Below are positions 1-8,122 of a stretch of 22,600 bases of DNA, piece after piece. The stretch spans positions 1 through 22,600 of the forward strand of contig CAZHNZ010000065.1 in the NCBI GenBank assembly GCA_964534355.1, read 5' to 3'. Each line of letters opens with the position of its first letter. The first letter of the stretch is position 1. The translations under genes and the position numbers were made by a program. The notes under the pieces are model-generated. The model worked only from the letters and a program-made list of their open reading frames with translations. It was not told the origin of the DNA and did no database searches. Source of the DNA: CAXXIC01 sp964534355. GTDB taxonomy: Bacteria; Bacteroidota; Bacteroidia; Bacteroidales; UBA7332.

Positions 1-980
1 ACGATATTTCGCTGCTTCTTTCGGATGGCGTTGATGAAGCTGATTTTTGTGCATCACTCGATAGTTTGCCGTTTGTATCGGACTACGAAACATGGGGATA
101 TGTAAAAGCTACGCGAATAATGTCGGGTAAATCCGAAAGTGAACTGATGGATGTAAAAGCTGTACCTTATCAGACGAAATTATTTTCTCCCGAAATAATG
201 ACCGGCAGATGGCTGTCAGGAAATGATAATGAGGTAGTTATAAATCATGTTTTTCAGGCTAAACATCCTGATATTTCTCTGGGTAGTGAAATAAAACTGA
301 AAGTAAACAGTAAAATACAAAAATTTAAAGTTGTAGGTTGCATTCGTGAGTTATTCTCTGGAGCAACTGTTTACGTGAACAAACCGGTGCTGTCAGAGTG
401 GATAAGGATGAAGGGCAAAACAAACAGTGCTTTGATTGCATTCAAATGCAACCAATCCGATATTTCTGCATATTCTGTCAAAATGGAACAATGGTTTAAG
501 GAAAAGAGTATCCCGGTAAGCCTTGTTTTCAGGAAAGACCAGTATAAAGATCGCGTAGTCGACCATTTGGTGGTAATAACGACTATGCTCATCATGGTCG
601 CTCTTTTGCTGATTATTGTTGGTGGCCTGGGATTAATTACCACAATGGGGATAAATATAGTAGAGCGAATACGCGAATTATCAGTTTTACGTGCAATTGG
701 TGTAAATTCAAAAAAACTGTATCAATTAATCCTTACCGAAGGTTTTTTAATTGGCATTATGAGTTGGGCAATGGCTGCTGTTATATCAGTTCCCGTGAGC
801 TATTATCTGGGCAATAAGTTGTTTGAAATATTTTTCGAAACTACACTCAATTTCAACATTTCATTTACAGGTTTATTTGTTTGGCTGGCAATAATTGTTG
901 TTTTTAGCTCAGTGGCCGTACTCATACCGGCTCGCAATGCCAATAAAATAAGTATTCGTGAAGGACTAAGCTATGAGTAA
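1..980 (+). CDS. ABC transporter permease, MacB/FtsX type, C-terminal part (cut by left edge)
   Basis: The frame is open from base 3 with no stop, so the gene begins outside the window; the TTG at 66 lies inside the coding sequence and is not a convincing start. About 325 residues are visible. They hold the end of a periplasmic domain and then three hydrophobic segments, near bases 570-650, 725-815 and 865-940. The segment after the first of these (MGINIVERIRELSVLRAIG) and the ending PARNANKISIREGLSYE are typical of FtsX-domain permeases of the MacB/LolC type, whose last helices couple to an ATPase. Such proteins move lipoproteins, peptides or drugs or drive envelope enzymes; the substrate cannot be told here. 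A terminator follows the stop codon directly, so this is the last gene of its transcription unit. Confidence 0.85.
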   Translation, partial: DISLLLSDGVDEADFCASLDSLPFVSDYETWGYVKATRIMSGKSESELMDVKAVPYQTKLFSPEIMTGRWLSGNDNEVVINHVFQAKHPDISLGSEIKLKVNSKIQKFKVVGCIRELFSGATVYVNKPVLSEWIRMKGKTNSALIAFKCNQSDISAYSVKMEQWFKEKSIPVSLVFRKDQYKDRVVDHLVVITTMLIMVALLLIIVGGLGLITTMGINIVERIRELSVLRAIGVNSKKLYQLILTEGFLIGIMSWAMAAVISVPVSYYLGNKLFEIFFETTLNFNISFTGLFVWLAIIVVFSSVAVLIPARNANKISIREGLSYE

Positions 981-987
981 TAATGCA

Positions 988-1025
988 AAACACCCCGCCA
1001 ATCCGATGATATTGACGGGGTGTTT
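988..1025. terminator. Bidirectional intrinsic terminator
   Basis: An inverted repeat of about 15 bp with one mismatch (AAACACCCCGCCAAT at 988-1002 and ATTGACGGGGTGTTT at 1011-1025) sits between two converging genes. A T-rich run (gtttt) follows on the plus strand, and the A-run before the left arm gives T residues on the minus strand. It can therefore end both the ABC permease transcript and the glucan operon transcript. Confidence 0.8.
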
Positions 1026-1054
1026 GTTTTCCTGGCTAAACGAAACCAATGGGA

Positions 1055-2371
1055 TTATCCCTCTTTGGCCACTTTCTTTTTCGGTGTTTTCAGTTTTCGA
1101 AGCTCTTTTTCAAGCTCGTTTATTTTATTGTCCTGATTGTTTATCGTTTGCAGCAGAGCATTCAGCTCTTCGTTATCTATCGAGTCCGGATACTGAGCCT
1201 TCACCCGATCAATAAAGTCGCCCAACACATTCATATAATTGGTAAATGCATCAAACGGCGAATCGTATGGGCTGAAGTGGCTGTGTACCGCTCCGTCGGA
1301 CGAATGTTTGGTGGACATGTAGTAGAAGTGATCGCTTGATTGCAGATAAATCCAGTCCTGCATCAATCGTCTGTCGCGGCTCAGTCTCACCCGTTCGCCT
1401 ACAGAGTAGAGCTTCGAAACTGCATCCTTTTGCAGGCGGTTGCCCAGCCAGGCGCTCGTGTCGCGCTCTTCATCGGCCCACGATATCGGGTAAGTTACGT
1501 ATATGCTGTCAACAGCATTCAGGCTGCTGACCACCTCCGATGGAGTTTTAAACGAAATTCCCCGTTTCTCGGCGCAGTTGGGCAATGCTTTCAGAAACTC
1601 AAATATGCCCGATTCCTGCGAATGCATCTCGCCAAACGTATCGAAATTCATAAACAGATTCACCAACGGTTCGCTTTCCGGTGTTTTGGCTATCCAGTCG
1701 ATGTATTTATCGGCCGTCAGTGGATAGTTATCCCAGTTTCTGTTCGAAAACCGAAACGAAATATCGTCGCTAAAGCGGAAATTCCGCATCAGCATTTTAA
1801 GCTTGGGCGCAGCCACGCAGCTATACACGTAGTTTGGGCTCTTCCAGCCAAGTATATGTTTTGCGCCTTCCACAATTATTCCTTTGAATCCCATTTCGGC
1901 CACCTTTTGTCCGATCTCATCCGAATAGATCAACTCCGTATTGCGGAATACCACCGGTGTCTGGCCAAACAAGCTGCTTATTTTCTGAGAGTGCATCACC
2001 ACCTGACGTTTAAACTCATCCTCATCATACAGCGAAGATAATGAGTGGGCATAAGTTTCTGCCAGAAATTCCACGCAACCTGTTTTTACCAGATTCCGCA
2101 AATTTTCTATCACTTCCGGTGTGTAAATTTCCATCTGTTCCAGTGCAGTACCCGATATCGAAAAGGCGACTTTGAATTTTTTACCCGACTGCTCTATCAT
2201 CTCATGTATGGCCTGTATGGCAGGGATGTATGAGCGTTCGGCTATCCGGCTGATTATTGCTTCGTTGTTGAAATCATCGTAGTAATAATGGTCGCTACCA
2301 ATATCAAAAAAACGATACCGCTTTAAGCGAAATGGTTGATGTATCTGAAAATAAAAGCAAATGGTTTTCAT
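1055..2371 (-). CDS. Glycoside hydrolase family 57 (alpha-amylase-like)
   Basis: This 438-residue protein has no signal peptide and is probably cytoplasmic. Family GH57 enzymes hydrolyse or transfer alpha-1,4/1,6-glucans with a Glu nucleophile and an Asp acid. The conserved blocks are visible: HQP at residues 11-13, VEFLAETYAHS near 100-110, RNTELIY with Glu146 as the expected nucleophile, and NFDTFGE with Asp244 as the expected acid. A basic, Glu/Leu-rich tail (about 400-438) looks like a short coiled coil. It is the third gene of a minus-strand operon, 40 bp downstream of a glycosyltransferase gene and a debranching-enzyme gene, so it most likely acts on intracellular glycogen-like polymer. 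Whether it is an amylase, a 4-alpha-glucanotransferase or a branching enzyme cannot be read from the sequence. Confidence 0.9.
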   Translation of the reverse strand: MKTICFYFQIHQPFRLKRYRFFDIGSDHYYYDDFNNEAIISRIAERSYIPAIQAIHEMIEQSGKKFKVAFSISGTALEQMEIYTPEVIENLRNLVKTGCVEFLAETYAHSLSSLYDEDEFKRQVVMHSQKISSLFGQTPVVFRNTELIYSDEIGQKVAEMGFKGIIVEGAKHILGWKSPNYVYSCVAAPKLKMLMRNFRFSDDISFRFSNRNWDNYPLTADKYIDWIAKTPESEPLVNLFMNFDTFGEMHSQESGIFEFLKALPNCAEKRGISFKTPSEVVSSLNAVDSIYVTYPISWADEERDTSAWLGNRLQKDAVSKLYSVGERVRLSRDRRLMQDWIYLQSSDHFYYMSTKHSSDGAVHSHFSPYDSPFDAFTNYMNVLGDFIDRVKAQYPDSIDNEELNALLQTINNQDNKINELEKELRKLKTPKKKVAKEG

Positions 2372-2411
2372 ATATTGCCAGGTTTAGTTGATTCGTGTTT
2401 ATTTTTAATTT

Positions 2412-3677
2412 TTAATTCCAGCCCAAAACTTTTTTGTAAATATCGATGACTTTTCTACCCGCTTTTTCCCACACAATCTGATCGACTTCGTTTTTGCCTT
2501 CTATTTTAAGGTGTTCATACATAGCCGGGTAAGTCACAATCGAATAAATCGCATCCGCCATGGCCTCAATGTCCCAATAATCTATCTTTATCACGTTCGA
2601 GAGTATCTCGGCGCAACCCGATTGCAGAGAAATGATGCTCGGCACGCCTACCTGCATTGCTTCCAGCGGTGAGATGCCAAATGGTTCCGACACCGAGGGC
2701 ATAATATATACATCGCTCGATTTCAGCATTTCGTACACCTGTTTTCCTTTCAGAAATCCGGTAAAATGGAATCGGTCTGCTATACCCCGAGCCGATGCCA
2801 GGCGTATCATCTCGTTCATCTTATCACCACTCCCCGCCATTACAAAACGAACATCTTTTGTTCTTTGCAATACCCTGTGTGCAGCTTCCACAAAATATTC
2901 GGGTCCTTTCTGCATGGTTATTCTTCCCAGAAATGTAACCACCTTATCTTTGCTGCCGCGTTTGGGCTCTATCGCCTCTATCTCGGGGCTGACAGGCTCT
3001 ACTGCATTGTGCACGGTTGTCACCTTATCCGGCGAGATGTGGTATTTCTCTATCACTGTCCGACGTGTCAGGTCGCTCACCGTTATGATGTGGTCTGCTT
3101 TGTCCATGCCATCCTTTTCGATAGCAAATACCTGCGGATTCACATTTCCGCGGCTTCTGTCGAAGTCTGTGGCATGCACATGTATCACCAGTGGTTTTCC
3201 TGTCACCTGTTTGGCGTGAATGCCGGCCGGGTACGTAAGCCAATCGTGCGAGTGTATTACATCAAACGGATAAGTACGGGCAATCACTCCGGCTACTATC
3301 GAATAGTTGTTAATCTCTTCCAGTAAGTTGTCGGGATAACGCCCCGAAAACTCCATACAACCCAGTTCGTTGGTGTGCATATAGTTGAAGTCGGCATATA
3401 TGTGATTGCGCAGGTCGTAGTAATCCTGCGGATCCATACAATGTCCGATTTTCTGTTTCACAAAGTCGTATTCGTGGTCACGCCACGCAATGGGCGTGCA
3501 GTTGGCGCCGATAATCCGCAAAAAAGAGCGATCCTCGTCACCCCACGGTTTGGGTATTACAAATGTAATTTCCATATCGCCGCATTCAGTCATTCCACGG
3601 GTCAACCCGTAACTTGCGGTGCCCAATCCTCCGAGTATATGCGGTGGAAATTCCCATCCAAACATTAATGCCTTCAT
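2412..3677 (-). CDS. Glycosyltransferase, GT4/glycogen synthase-like
   Basis: This 421-residue GT-B fold transferase begins with MFGWEFPPHILGGLGTA; the GGLG loop at 16-19 is typical of starch/glycogen synthases and related GT4 enzymes. Other marks are SHDW (143-146), TVHNAVEP (221-228), FLGRITMQKGPE (249-260, opening the C-terminal Rossmann domain) and the EX7E element EPFGISPLE, with Glu331 and Glu339. It lies between a debranching enzyme and a GH57 enzyme, so transfer of glucose from a nucleotide sugar onto an alpha-glucan is the best inference. The sequence does not show donor preference (ADP- or UDP-glucose). The gene follows the debranching-enzyme gene by 121 bp; I see no clear promoter in that gap and take it to be in the same operon. 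Confidence 0.88.
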   Translation of the reverse strand: MKALMFGWEFPPHILGGLGTASYGLTRGMTECGDMEITFVIPKPWGDEDRSFLRIIGANCTPIAWRDHEYDFVKQKIGHCMDPQDYYDLRNHIYADFNYMHTNELGCMEFSGRYPDNLLEEINNYSIVAGVIARTYPFDVIHSHDWLTYPAGIHAKQVTGKPLVIHVHATDFDRSRGNVNPQVFAIEKDGMDKADHIITVSDLTRRTVIEKYHISPDKVTTVHNAVEPVSPEIEAIEPKRGSKDKVVTFLGRITMQKGPEYFVEAAHRVLQRTKDVRFVMAGSGDKMNEMIRLASARGIADRFHFTGFLKGKQVYEMLKSSDVYIMPSVSEPFGISPLEAMQVGVPSIISLQSGCAEILSNVIKIDYWDIEAMADAIYSIVTYPAMYEHLKIEGKNEVDQIVWEKAGRKVIDIYKKVLGWN

Positions 3678-3798
3678 TCTTGAATTGATTTAGTGTTTTT
3701 TCATTTCAGTTGCTAAACTGATTCTTTTATTAGCCGATTCGGATTGCATTTGCTTTATTGTAATTGCAGTTCCACCGGCTTTCATCTCTGGTTTAAGG

Positions 3799-5742
3799 TT
3801 AAGTATTGTATGATTTTATCAATTTCAATGCTCGTAAAATTTCTGCCACATTCATGGCAAAAGATATGGCACCCCGTCCTGCAAACGGCGGATTGCCGTC
3901 GTAAAGCTCGCTTATAGTGGCTATGCAGTTGTTCGACATTTCGTCTTCGAACCCGACCAGCCTGTTTTCGGCAAAGGATAAACCACTCATTCCGAATACC
4001 TTAAGATAAGCCTCTATGTAGAAGCCCATCAGCCATGGCCAAGCCGTCCCCTGATGATATACATAGTCTCTGTGCGCTACCGGGCCCACATAGTTGGGGG
4101 AATAGCCCTGACTTTTGGGGCTGAGCGAGCGAATGCCTTTCGGTGTAAGCAGCTCTTTGGTAACATAGTCCAGCACACTCTTGCGCTCCCGTTTGTCGAG
4201 TGGCGAATAATCCAGTGCAATGGCTATTGTCATGTTGGGGCGCACGCTCCAGTCGGAATAGTCACCATCTACATAATCAAACAGATAACCTGCGCTATTT
4301 TTAAATACAGCTTTGAAAGATGCTGCGGTTTGCTCTGCTAAAGCGGTTAGTCCGGCAGCCTGTTCATAATCGCCTCTGTGCGACAGAATTTCTATGCCAA
4401 AACGAAGCGCATTGTACCAAAGCGCATTAAACTCTACCAAAAGACCAGATCTTGGGGTTATCGGTTTTCCGCCAACCGTAGAGTTCATCCACGATATGGC
4501 TACATCTTTTCCCTCGGAGTGGATAAGTCCGTTTTCGGTCACTGACAGGTTTGGGTGTTTCCCGTCCCTGATGGCCTCAATAAACTGAAGTACCATATTC
4601 GAAAACAGTCTGCACATCTCTTCTGTATTGGGCTCTTTGCAATACTGCTGCACGGCCCAAATAGCCCAGAGCGGTACATCCGGCATCTCAATCTCGGATA
4701 TTGTGTTATCGGGTGTCTCCTTATTCAGATAGGCCAACAGGGATTCCAGCGCAGTTTGCGCAATTTTCTCAAAACTATCTCTGCTGCCGATGCTGAGTGT
4801 ACAACCGGGCAATGCGACAAACAAATCGCGCGCTCTGACCTTGAACCAGGGGTAGCCAGCCAGCAGATAGCATCTGTTGTTATCTTTGTAGTTGTAAAAT
4901 TGTTGAGCCGACGATTTCAGACAATTAAAAAAACTGTCGCGTGACGATCGTTGATTCAACTCATTTTCGTAAATCTGCTTAAGTCTCCGGGTTTGAATGG
5001 GCGTAATACCGGCCGAAAAAATAATGCTTTCTCCTTTTTTTATCGGCAGTTCAAAGTATCCGGGTGTATATTGGTCCTCTTTGTATGCAAGTCCCCGTTC
5101 CTGTTCTTTGGCATACTCCACACCTCTGTACCAATCGGGCATAAATTTAAATTCCGATTTCTTGTTCATTTGCATATACAGAGAGGGGTATCCCGGATAA
5201 AGACAGGTGCTGATGCCGTTGTCTGTCAATTCGTAACTTGTATTTATTGCACTGTTTTCTTGTGACAACTCTTTTACCTTGCGAAAACCCAACATGGGGC
5301 GCAGGCGTAAAGTTGTCGGAGAATGTGCTTCCAATAAAGTATACTTTATCAAAATCCGGTCTTCATGCCAAATGAATAATTTCTCTTTTGACAAAATAAC
5401 TCCGCCCACTCGATAAACGATTCGGGGAACCACCTCACAATCAAATTCGCGTAAATATTTATGCCCTTTGGGACTATATATATCGCCCTGAAATTTATGT
5501 ATTCCCAGGTTGAATTCTGCTCCGTGCTGAATAATGGTTTCATCCAAAGACGATAAAAGAACGTGGTTATCATCGCTAAGTTGTGGAATCGGTATCACAA
5601 GCAGACCGTGGTATTTTCTGGTGTGGCATCCAATTAGCGTTGTACAATGGTAAGCGCCCGAGCGGTTTGTGCGGAGCATCTCTTTCGGCAGCGATTGTTC
5701 CAGATTAATCAGTGTATTTTTATCGAATTTCAGGTAGCTCAT
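3799..5742 (-). CDS. Glycogen debranching enzyme (amylo-alpha-1,6-glucosidase family)
   Basis: This 647-residue protein has the two-part build of bacterial/archaeal debranching enzymes: an N-terminal beta-rich domain (about 1-280, with NRSGAYHCTTLIGCHTRKYHGLL near 26-48) and an (alpha/alpha)6 catalytic domain (about 290-645). Family blocks are AGYPWFKVRARDLFVALPG (295-313), GGKPITPRSG (424-433), EFNALWYNAL (437-446), GTAWPW (565-570) and SELYDGNPP (611-619, with Glu612 likely a catalytic acid/base). The expected role is removal of alpha-1,6 branches from glycogen. The block usually written WMDx reads WMNS here (Asn420), and WGRD reads RARD (303-306), so activity deserves a check. It is the first gene of the glucan operon and has a good promoter match 45 bp upstream. 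Confidence 0.88.
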   Translation of the reverse strand: MSYLKFDKNTLINLEQSLPKEMLRTNRSGAYHCTTLIGCHTRKYHGLLVIPIPQLSDDNHVLLSSLDETIIQHGAEFNLGIHKFQGDIYSPKGHKYLREFDCEVVPRIVYRVGGVILSKEKLFIWHEDRILIKYTLLEAHSPTTLRLRPMLGFRKVKELSQENSAINTSYELTDNGISTCLYPGYPSLYMQMNKKSEFKFMPDWYRGVEYAKEQERGLAYKEDQYTPGYFELPIKKGESIIFSAGITPIQTRRLKQIYENELNQRSSRDSFFNCLKSSAQQFYNYKDNNRCYLLAGYPWFKVRARDLFVALPGCTLSIGSRDSFEKIAQTALESLLAYLNKETPDNTISEIEMPDVPLWAIWAVQQYCKEPNTEEMCRLFSNMVLQFIEAIRDGKHPNLSVTENGLIHSEGKDVAISWMNSTVGGKPITPRSGLLVEFNALWYNALRFGIEILSHRGDYEQAAGLTALAEQTAASFKAVFKNSAGYLFDYVDGDYSDWSVRPNMTIAIALDYSPLDKRERKSVLDYVTKELLTPKGIRSLSPKSQGYSPNYVGPVAHRDYVYHQGTAWPWLMGFYIEAYLKVFGMSGLSFAENRLVGFEDEMSNNCIATISELYDGNPPFAGRGAISFAMNVAEILRALKLIKSYNT

Positions 5743-5786
5743 TTCCTTGTTTATTTGTAGAAAAATGTATTCAAAAATGATTTTCT

Positions 5787-5816
5787 CAAAAGTAAAAAAT
5801 AATTTAGAGAATACAA
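5787..5816 (-). promoter_or_regulatory. Bacteroidetes-type promoter of the glucan operon
   Basis: Read on the minus strand, TTG (5816-5814), 19 nt, then TACTTTTG (5794-5787) match the Bacteroidetes sigma consensus TTG-N19/20-TAnnTTTG. Transcription would start near 5780, giving a leader of roughly 40 nt before the ATG at 5742. Confidence 0.6.
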
Positions 5817-5883
5817 GGCAAATGGATGGAAAATTTACGAAAACGATTAAATTTATCGTTTTTAGTTAAGAAATATAGTGTTT

Positions 5884-5915
5884 TTTGAATTTCAATTGTT
5901 ATAATTGTAAATTTG
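5884..5915 (+). promoter_or_regulatory. Bacteroidetes-type promoter of the rhomboid gene
   Basis: TTTG (5884-5887), 20 nt, then TAAATTTG (5908-5915) fit the Bacteroidetes consensus closely. Transcription would begin within a few bases of the ATG at 5922, so the mRNA may have almost no leader. Confidence 0.55.
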
Positions 5916-5921
5916 TTTAGT

Positions 5922-6593
5922 ATGAAATTCGAAACCCGACGTTTTGTGTATGCTGCGTGCTTACCAGCAGTTTTTATTGTTTTGCTTATTCTTATTCAGG
6001 TTTTGGATGAGTTTTGCGGGCTTGACCTCTATCGGTACGGGAATTTTCCATTAGATATAACCCGGTTATATGGCATTTTTTCTCAACCTCTTTTTCATTC
6101 CGGTTTCAATCATTTGGGCTCAAATGTAATCTCTTTATTTATCCTGATGTGGTTTTTGTTCTATTTTTACGGGGACATTGCTTTTGGTGCAATTGCTTTT
6201 ATATGGGGTGGATCCGGTGTGATTACCTGGCTCATTGGCCGCCCGTCTTACCATATTGGTGCCAGTGGGTTGATTTATGGTTTCCTGTTTTTCCTCTTTT
6301 TTAGTGGCGTTTTCCGACGTATAAGGGAGTTGATGGCTCTCTCGGTGCTTTTGGTGTTTCTTTATGGTAGTATTATCTGGGGAATGCTTCCAATAGCAGA
6401 GTATATTCAGCCGGATGCATCGTGGGAAGGTCATTTGTCTGGTGCAATTGCCGGTTTTCTGGTTGCTATATACTACCGCAACAAGCCACCCCAAAAACCA
6501 GAGGTTTTAGAATCTGAAACGGATGAAGAGGATGATGCCGGTTTTTCGGATGAGCCGGAGGATATTTCTGATAATCAAATAATCAATCGCTGA
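5922..6593 (+). CDS. Rhomboid-family intramembrane serine protease
   Basis: This 223-residue polytopic membrane protein (counted from ATG 5922) has about six hydrophobic helices. Rhomboid proteases cut transmembrane substrates inside the bilayer with a Ser-His dyad. The family marks are present: HSGFNHLGSN (His59, His64, Asn68), GASG with Ser115 as nucleophile, and GHLSGAIAGF with His171 as the expected partner. A hydrophilic, strongly acidic tail (about 190-223) follows the last helix. I prefer ATG 5922 to the in-frame TTG at 5913 because the -7 box covers 5908-5915. The gene runs toward the MarC gene and the two stop codons are only 6 bp apart. The substrate is unknown. Confidence 0.88.
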   Translation: MKFETRRFVYAACLPAVFIVLLILIQVLDEFCGLDLYRYGNFPLDITRLYGIFSQPLFHSGFNHLGSNVISLFILMWFLFYFYGDIAFGAIAFIWGGSGVITWLIGRPSYHIGASGLIYGFLFFLFFSGVFRRIRELMALSVLLVFLYGSIIWGMLPIAEYIQPDASWEGHLSGAIAGFLVAIYYRNKPPQKPEVLESETDEEDDAGFSDEPEDISDNQIINR

Positions 6594-6599
6594 CCAACA

Positions 6600-7202
6600 C
6601 TATTTGGCCGAAACACTACCTACAATCATAGCAATGTTGGAGGTGAAGAGTTTGACGGCAATAGCCAGCAGAATGATGCCAAAGAATTTCCGTAGAATAT
6701 ATGCACCGCCATTACCGAGTACACGCTCAATTTTGTTTATGTTTCGCAAAACGATATACACCACCACAATGTTGGCCACCAGAGAGAGAATGATATTTAG
6801 AATGTTATATTCGGCTCTCAGAGATAACAGGGAGGTAAAAGTGCCGGCTCCGGCAATCAATGGAAATACCAGAGGTACTATCGTGCTGTTTTGCGAAGCG
6901 CCTTCAAATCTGAATATTTCAATTTCGAGAATCATCTCTATGGCCATAATAAAAATAATGATCGACCCGGCCACTGCAAATGATTGTATATCGACTCCAA
7001 ACAATCTGAGTATAACTTCGCCCGCAAATAAAAAACCAATCAGGGTGATGAGTGAATAAATAGCTGCTTTTGATGGACTGAATACAGCGCCTTTATTTCT
7101 CATATTCAATACAATAGGTATTGATCCCGTAATGTCGATTATGGCGAATAATACAACAAAAGAGCTGATAAATTCTTTCCAGTCGAATGCTAGTAATTCC
7201 AT
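6600..7202 (-). CDS. MarC family integral membrane protein
   Basis: This 200-residue, very hydrophobic protein has about six predicted helices. The N-terminal half (FAIIDITGSIPIVLNM at 19-34, then a helix with GEVILRLFGVDIQSFAVAGS) and the conserved PLIAGAGT-like block in the middle match the MarC/UPF0056 family. The family's length is usually 190-220 residues. It was once linked to multiple antibiotic resistance in Escherichia coli, but that link has been withdrawn and the physiological role remains unknown. The gene converges on the rhomboid gene with no terminator between them and has its own upstream region shared with the divergent Crp/Fnr gene. Confidence 0.85.
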   Translation of the reverse strand: MELLAFDWKEFISSFVVLFAIIDITGSIPIVLNMRNKGAVFSPSKAAIYSLITLIGFLFAGEVILRLFGVDIQSFAVAGSIIIFIMAIEMILEIEIFRFEGASQNSTIVPLVFPLIAGAGTFTSLLSLRAEYNILNIILSLVANIVVVYIVLRNINKIERVLGNGGAYILRKFFGIILLAIAVKLFTSNIAMIVGSVSAK

Positions 7203-7260
7203 ATCGTCGATGTGTAATTAAAGATTGTTATTTATATGTAATGCAATAGAAATCAAAATG

Positions 7261-7268
7261 CAAAATTA
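7261..7268 (-). promoter_or_regulatory. Possible -7 box of the MarC gene
   Basis: On the minus strand this reads TAATTTTG followed by C, a match to TAnnTTTGY. Transcription would start about 50 nt before the MarC ATG. I found no good -33 TTG at the right distance, so this is a weak call in AT-rich DNA. Confidence 0.3.
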
Positions 7269-7318
7269 GTTTTTTTACGTAATTTTACCTCATAAAAATC
7301 AATCAAAACATTTATGAA

Positions 7319-8020
7319 ATGAGTTTTTTGGAGATATTGTTGCAAACACCTGTTTTTCAGGGTGTTAGTCGGTTTGATTTGACTTCCATCTTAGAGAAGT
7401 ACAATATAGAGTTTCTAAAGTTTAAACAAGGAGATTTGATTGTAGCGAAAGGAGAACAATTTGAACACATTAAATTTCTTATTTCGGGGAAAATATTATC
7501 TTCAACTGAAACAAAACTTGGTGTTTTGACGGTAAATGAGGTAATTTCTGCACCCAATATTATTTCCGGGAATTATATTTTTGGACTGGATATCTACTCT
7601 ATAAGTACCATTACTGCGCATTCTGATGCGGGTGTAATGCAGTTGACAAAGGAGGATTTTCTGGATTTGTTGAGAAAAGAGCCAATTTTTAATTTGAATT
7701 ACCTCAATTTCTTATCGTATCGTTCGCAAAAATACAACAAGGTTATGCTTTCGCTCAACTCGGGAACAATAAGTGAGCGGTTTTCGATGTGGGTATTATT
7801 GATGACCCGGAAAAAAGCAAGAGATATTGTTTTATACACTCATTTGGACGATTTTGCCCGATTGTTAGGTGATACACGAGAAAATCTAGAGATCGCATTG
7901 CTCGATTTTAGAAGGGCGGGTTTAGTGATGTTTTCTGAGCAGGAGATTAGAATCCTTGACAGGCATGGTTTTGCAGAGTTAATTGAGGATAAAGACGTAG
8001 ATGATCTTCCGGATGAGTAA
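7319..8020 (+). CDS. Crp/Fnr-family transcriptional regulator
   Basis: This 233-residue protein has an N-terminal cyclic-nucleotide-binding-like beta barrel (about 10-120, with the jelly-roll stretch FKQGDLIVAKGEQFEHIKFL at 35-54) and a C-terminal winged helix (about 145-215, with HLDDFARLLGDTRENLEIAL as the helix-turn-helix). The arginine-containing phosphate cassette of cAMP-binding Crp is not evident and there is no Cys cluster for an Fnr iron-sulfur centre, so the ligand is unknown. The tail (220-233) is acidic. The gene diverges from the MarC gene and ends before a strong terminator. It looks somewhat more AT-rich than the pump genes downstream. No target can be assigned from sequence. 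Confidence 0.82.
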   Translation: MSFLEILLQTPVFQGVSRFDLTSILEKYNIEFLKFKQGDLIVAKGEQFEHIKFLISGKILSSTETKLGVLTVNEVISAPNIISGNYIFGLDIYSISTITAHSDAGVMQLTKEDFLDLLRKEPIFNLNYLNFLSYRSQKYNKVMLSLNSGTISERFSMWVLLMTRKKARDIVLYTHLDDFARLLGDTRENLEIALLDFRRAGLVMFSEQEIRILDRHGFAELIEDKDVDDLPDE

Positions 8021-8059
8021 TTTCCGGATTTTTATTCTTATCTGTTTTAGAGTGGACAT

Positions 8060-8105
8060 AAAAAAAGCAGGTTGATACAATTTTTGCATCAACCTGCTTT
8101 TTTTA
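8060..8105. terminator. Strong bidirectional intrinsic terminator
   Basis: A perfect stem of about 16 bp (AAAAAAAGCAGGTTGAT against ATCAACCTGCTTTTTTT) with an 11-nt loop lies between the converging Crp/Fnr and mmdB genes. Its A-run and T-run give U-tracts on both strands. Confidence 0.9.
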
Positions 8106-8122
8106 TATGATTTGGATTCAGA

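Noticed and set aside
66..68. TTG as start of the ABC permease
   Set aside because: The frame is open without a stop back to base 3 and the protein lacks the first helix expected of the family, so the gene begins outside the window.
1340..2041. Long plus-strand open frame opposite the GH57 gene
   Set aside because: It lies fully antisense to a gene with conserved catalytic motifs and its translation shows no domain; a shadow of codon use.
6594..6599. Terminator between the rhomboid and MarC genes
   Set aside because: The stop codons are 6 bp apart and no hairpin with a T-run is visible, so their transcripts probably overlap.
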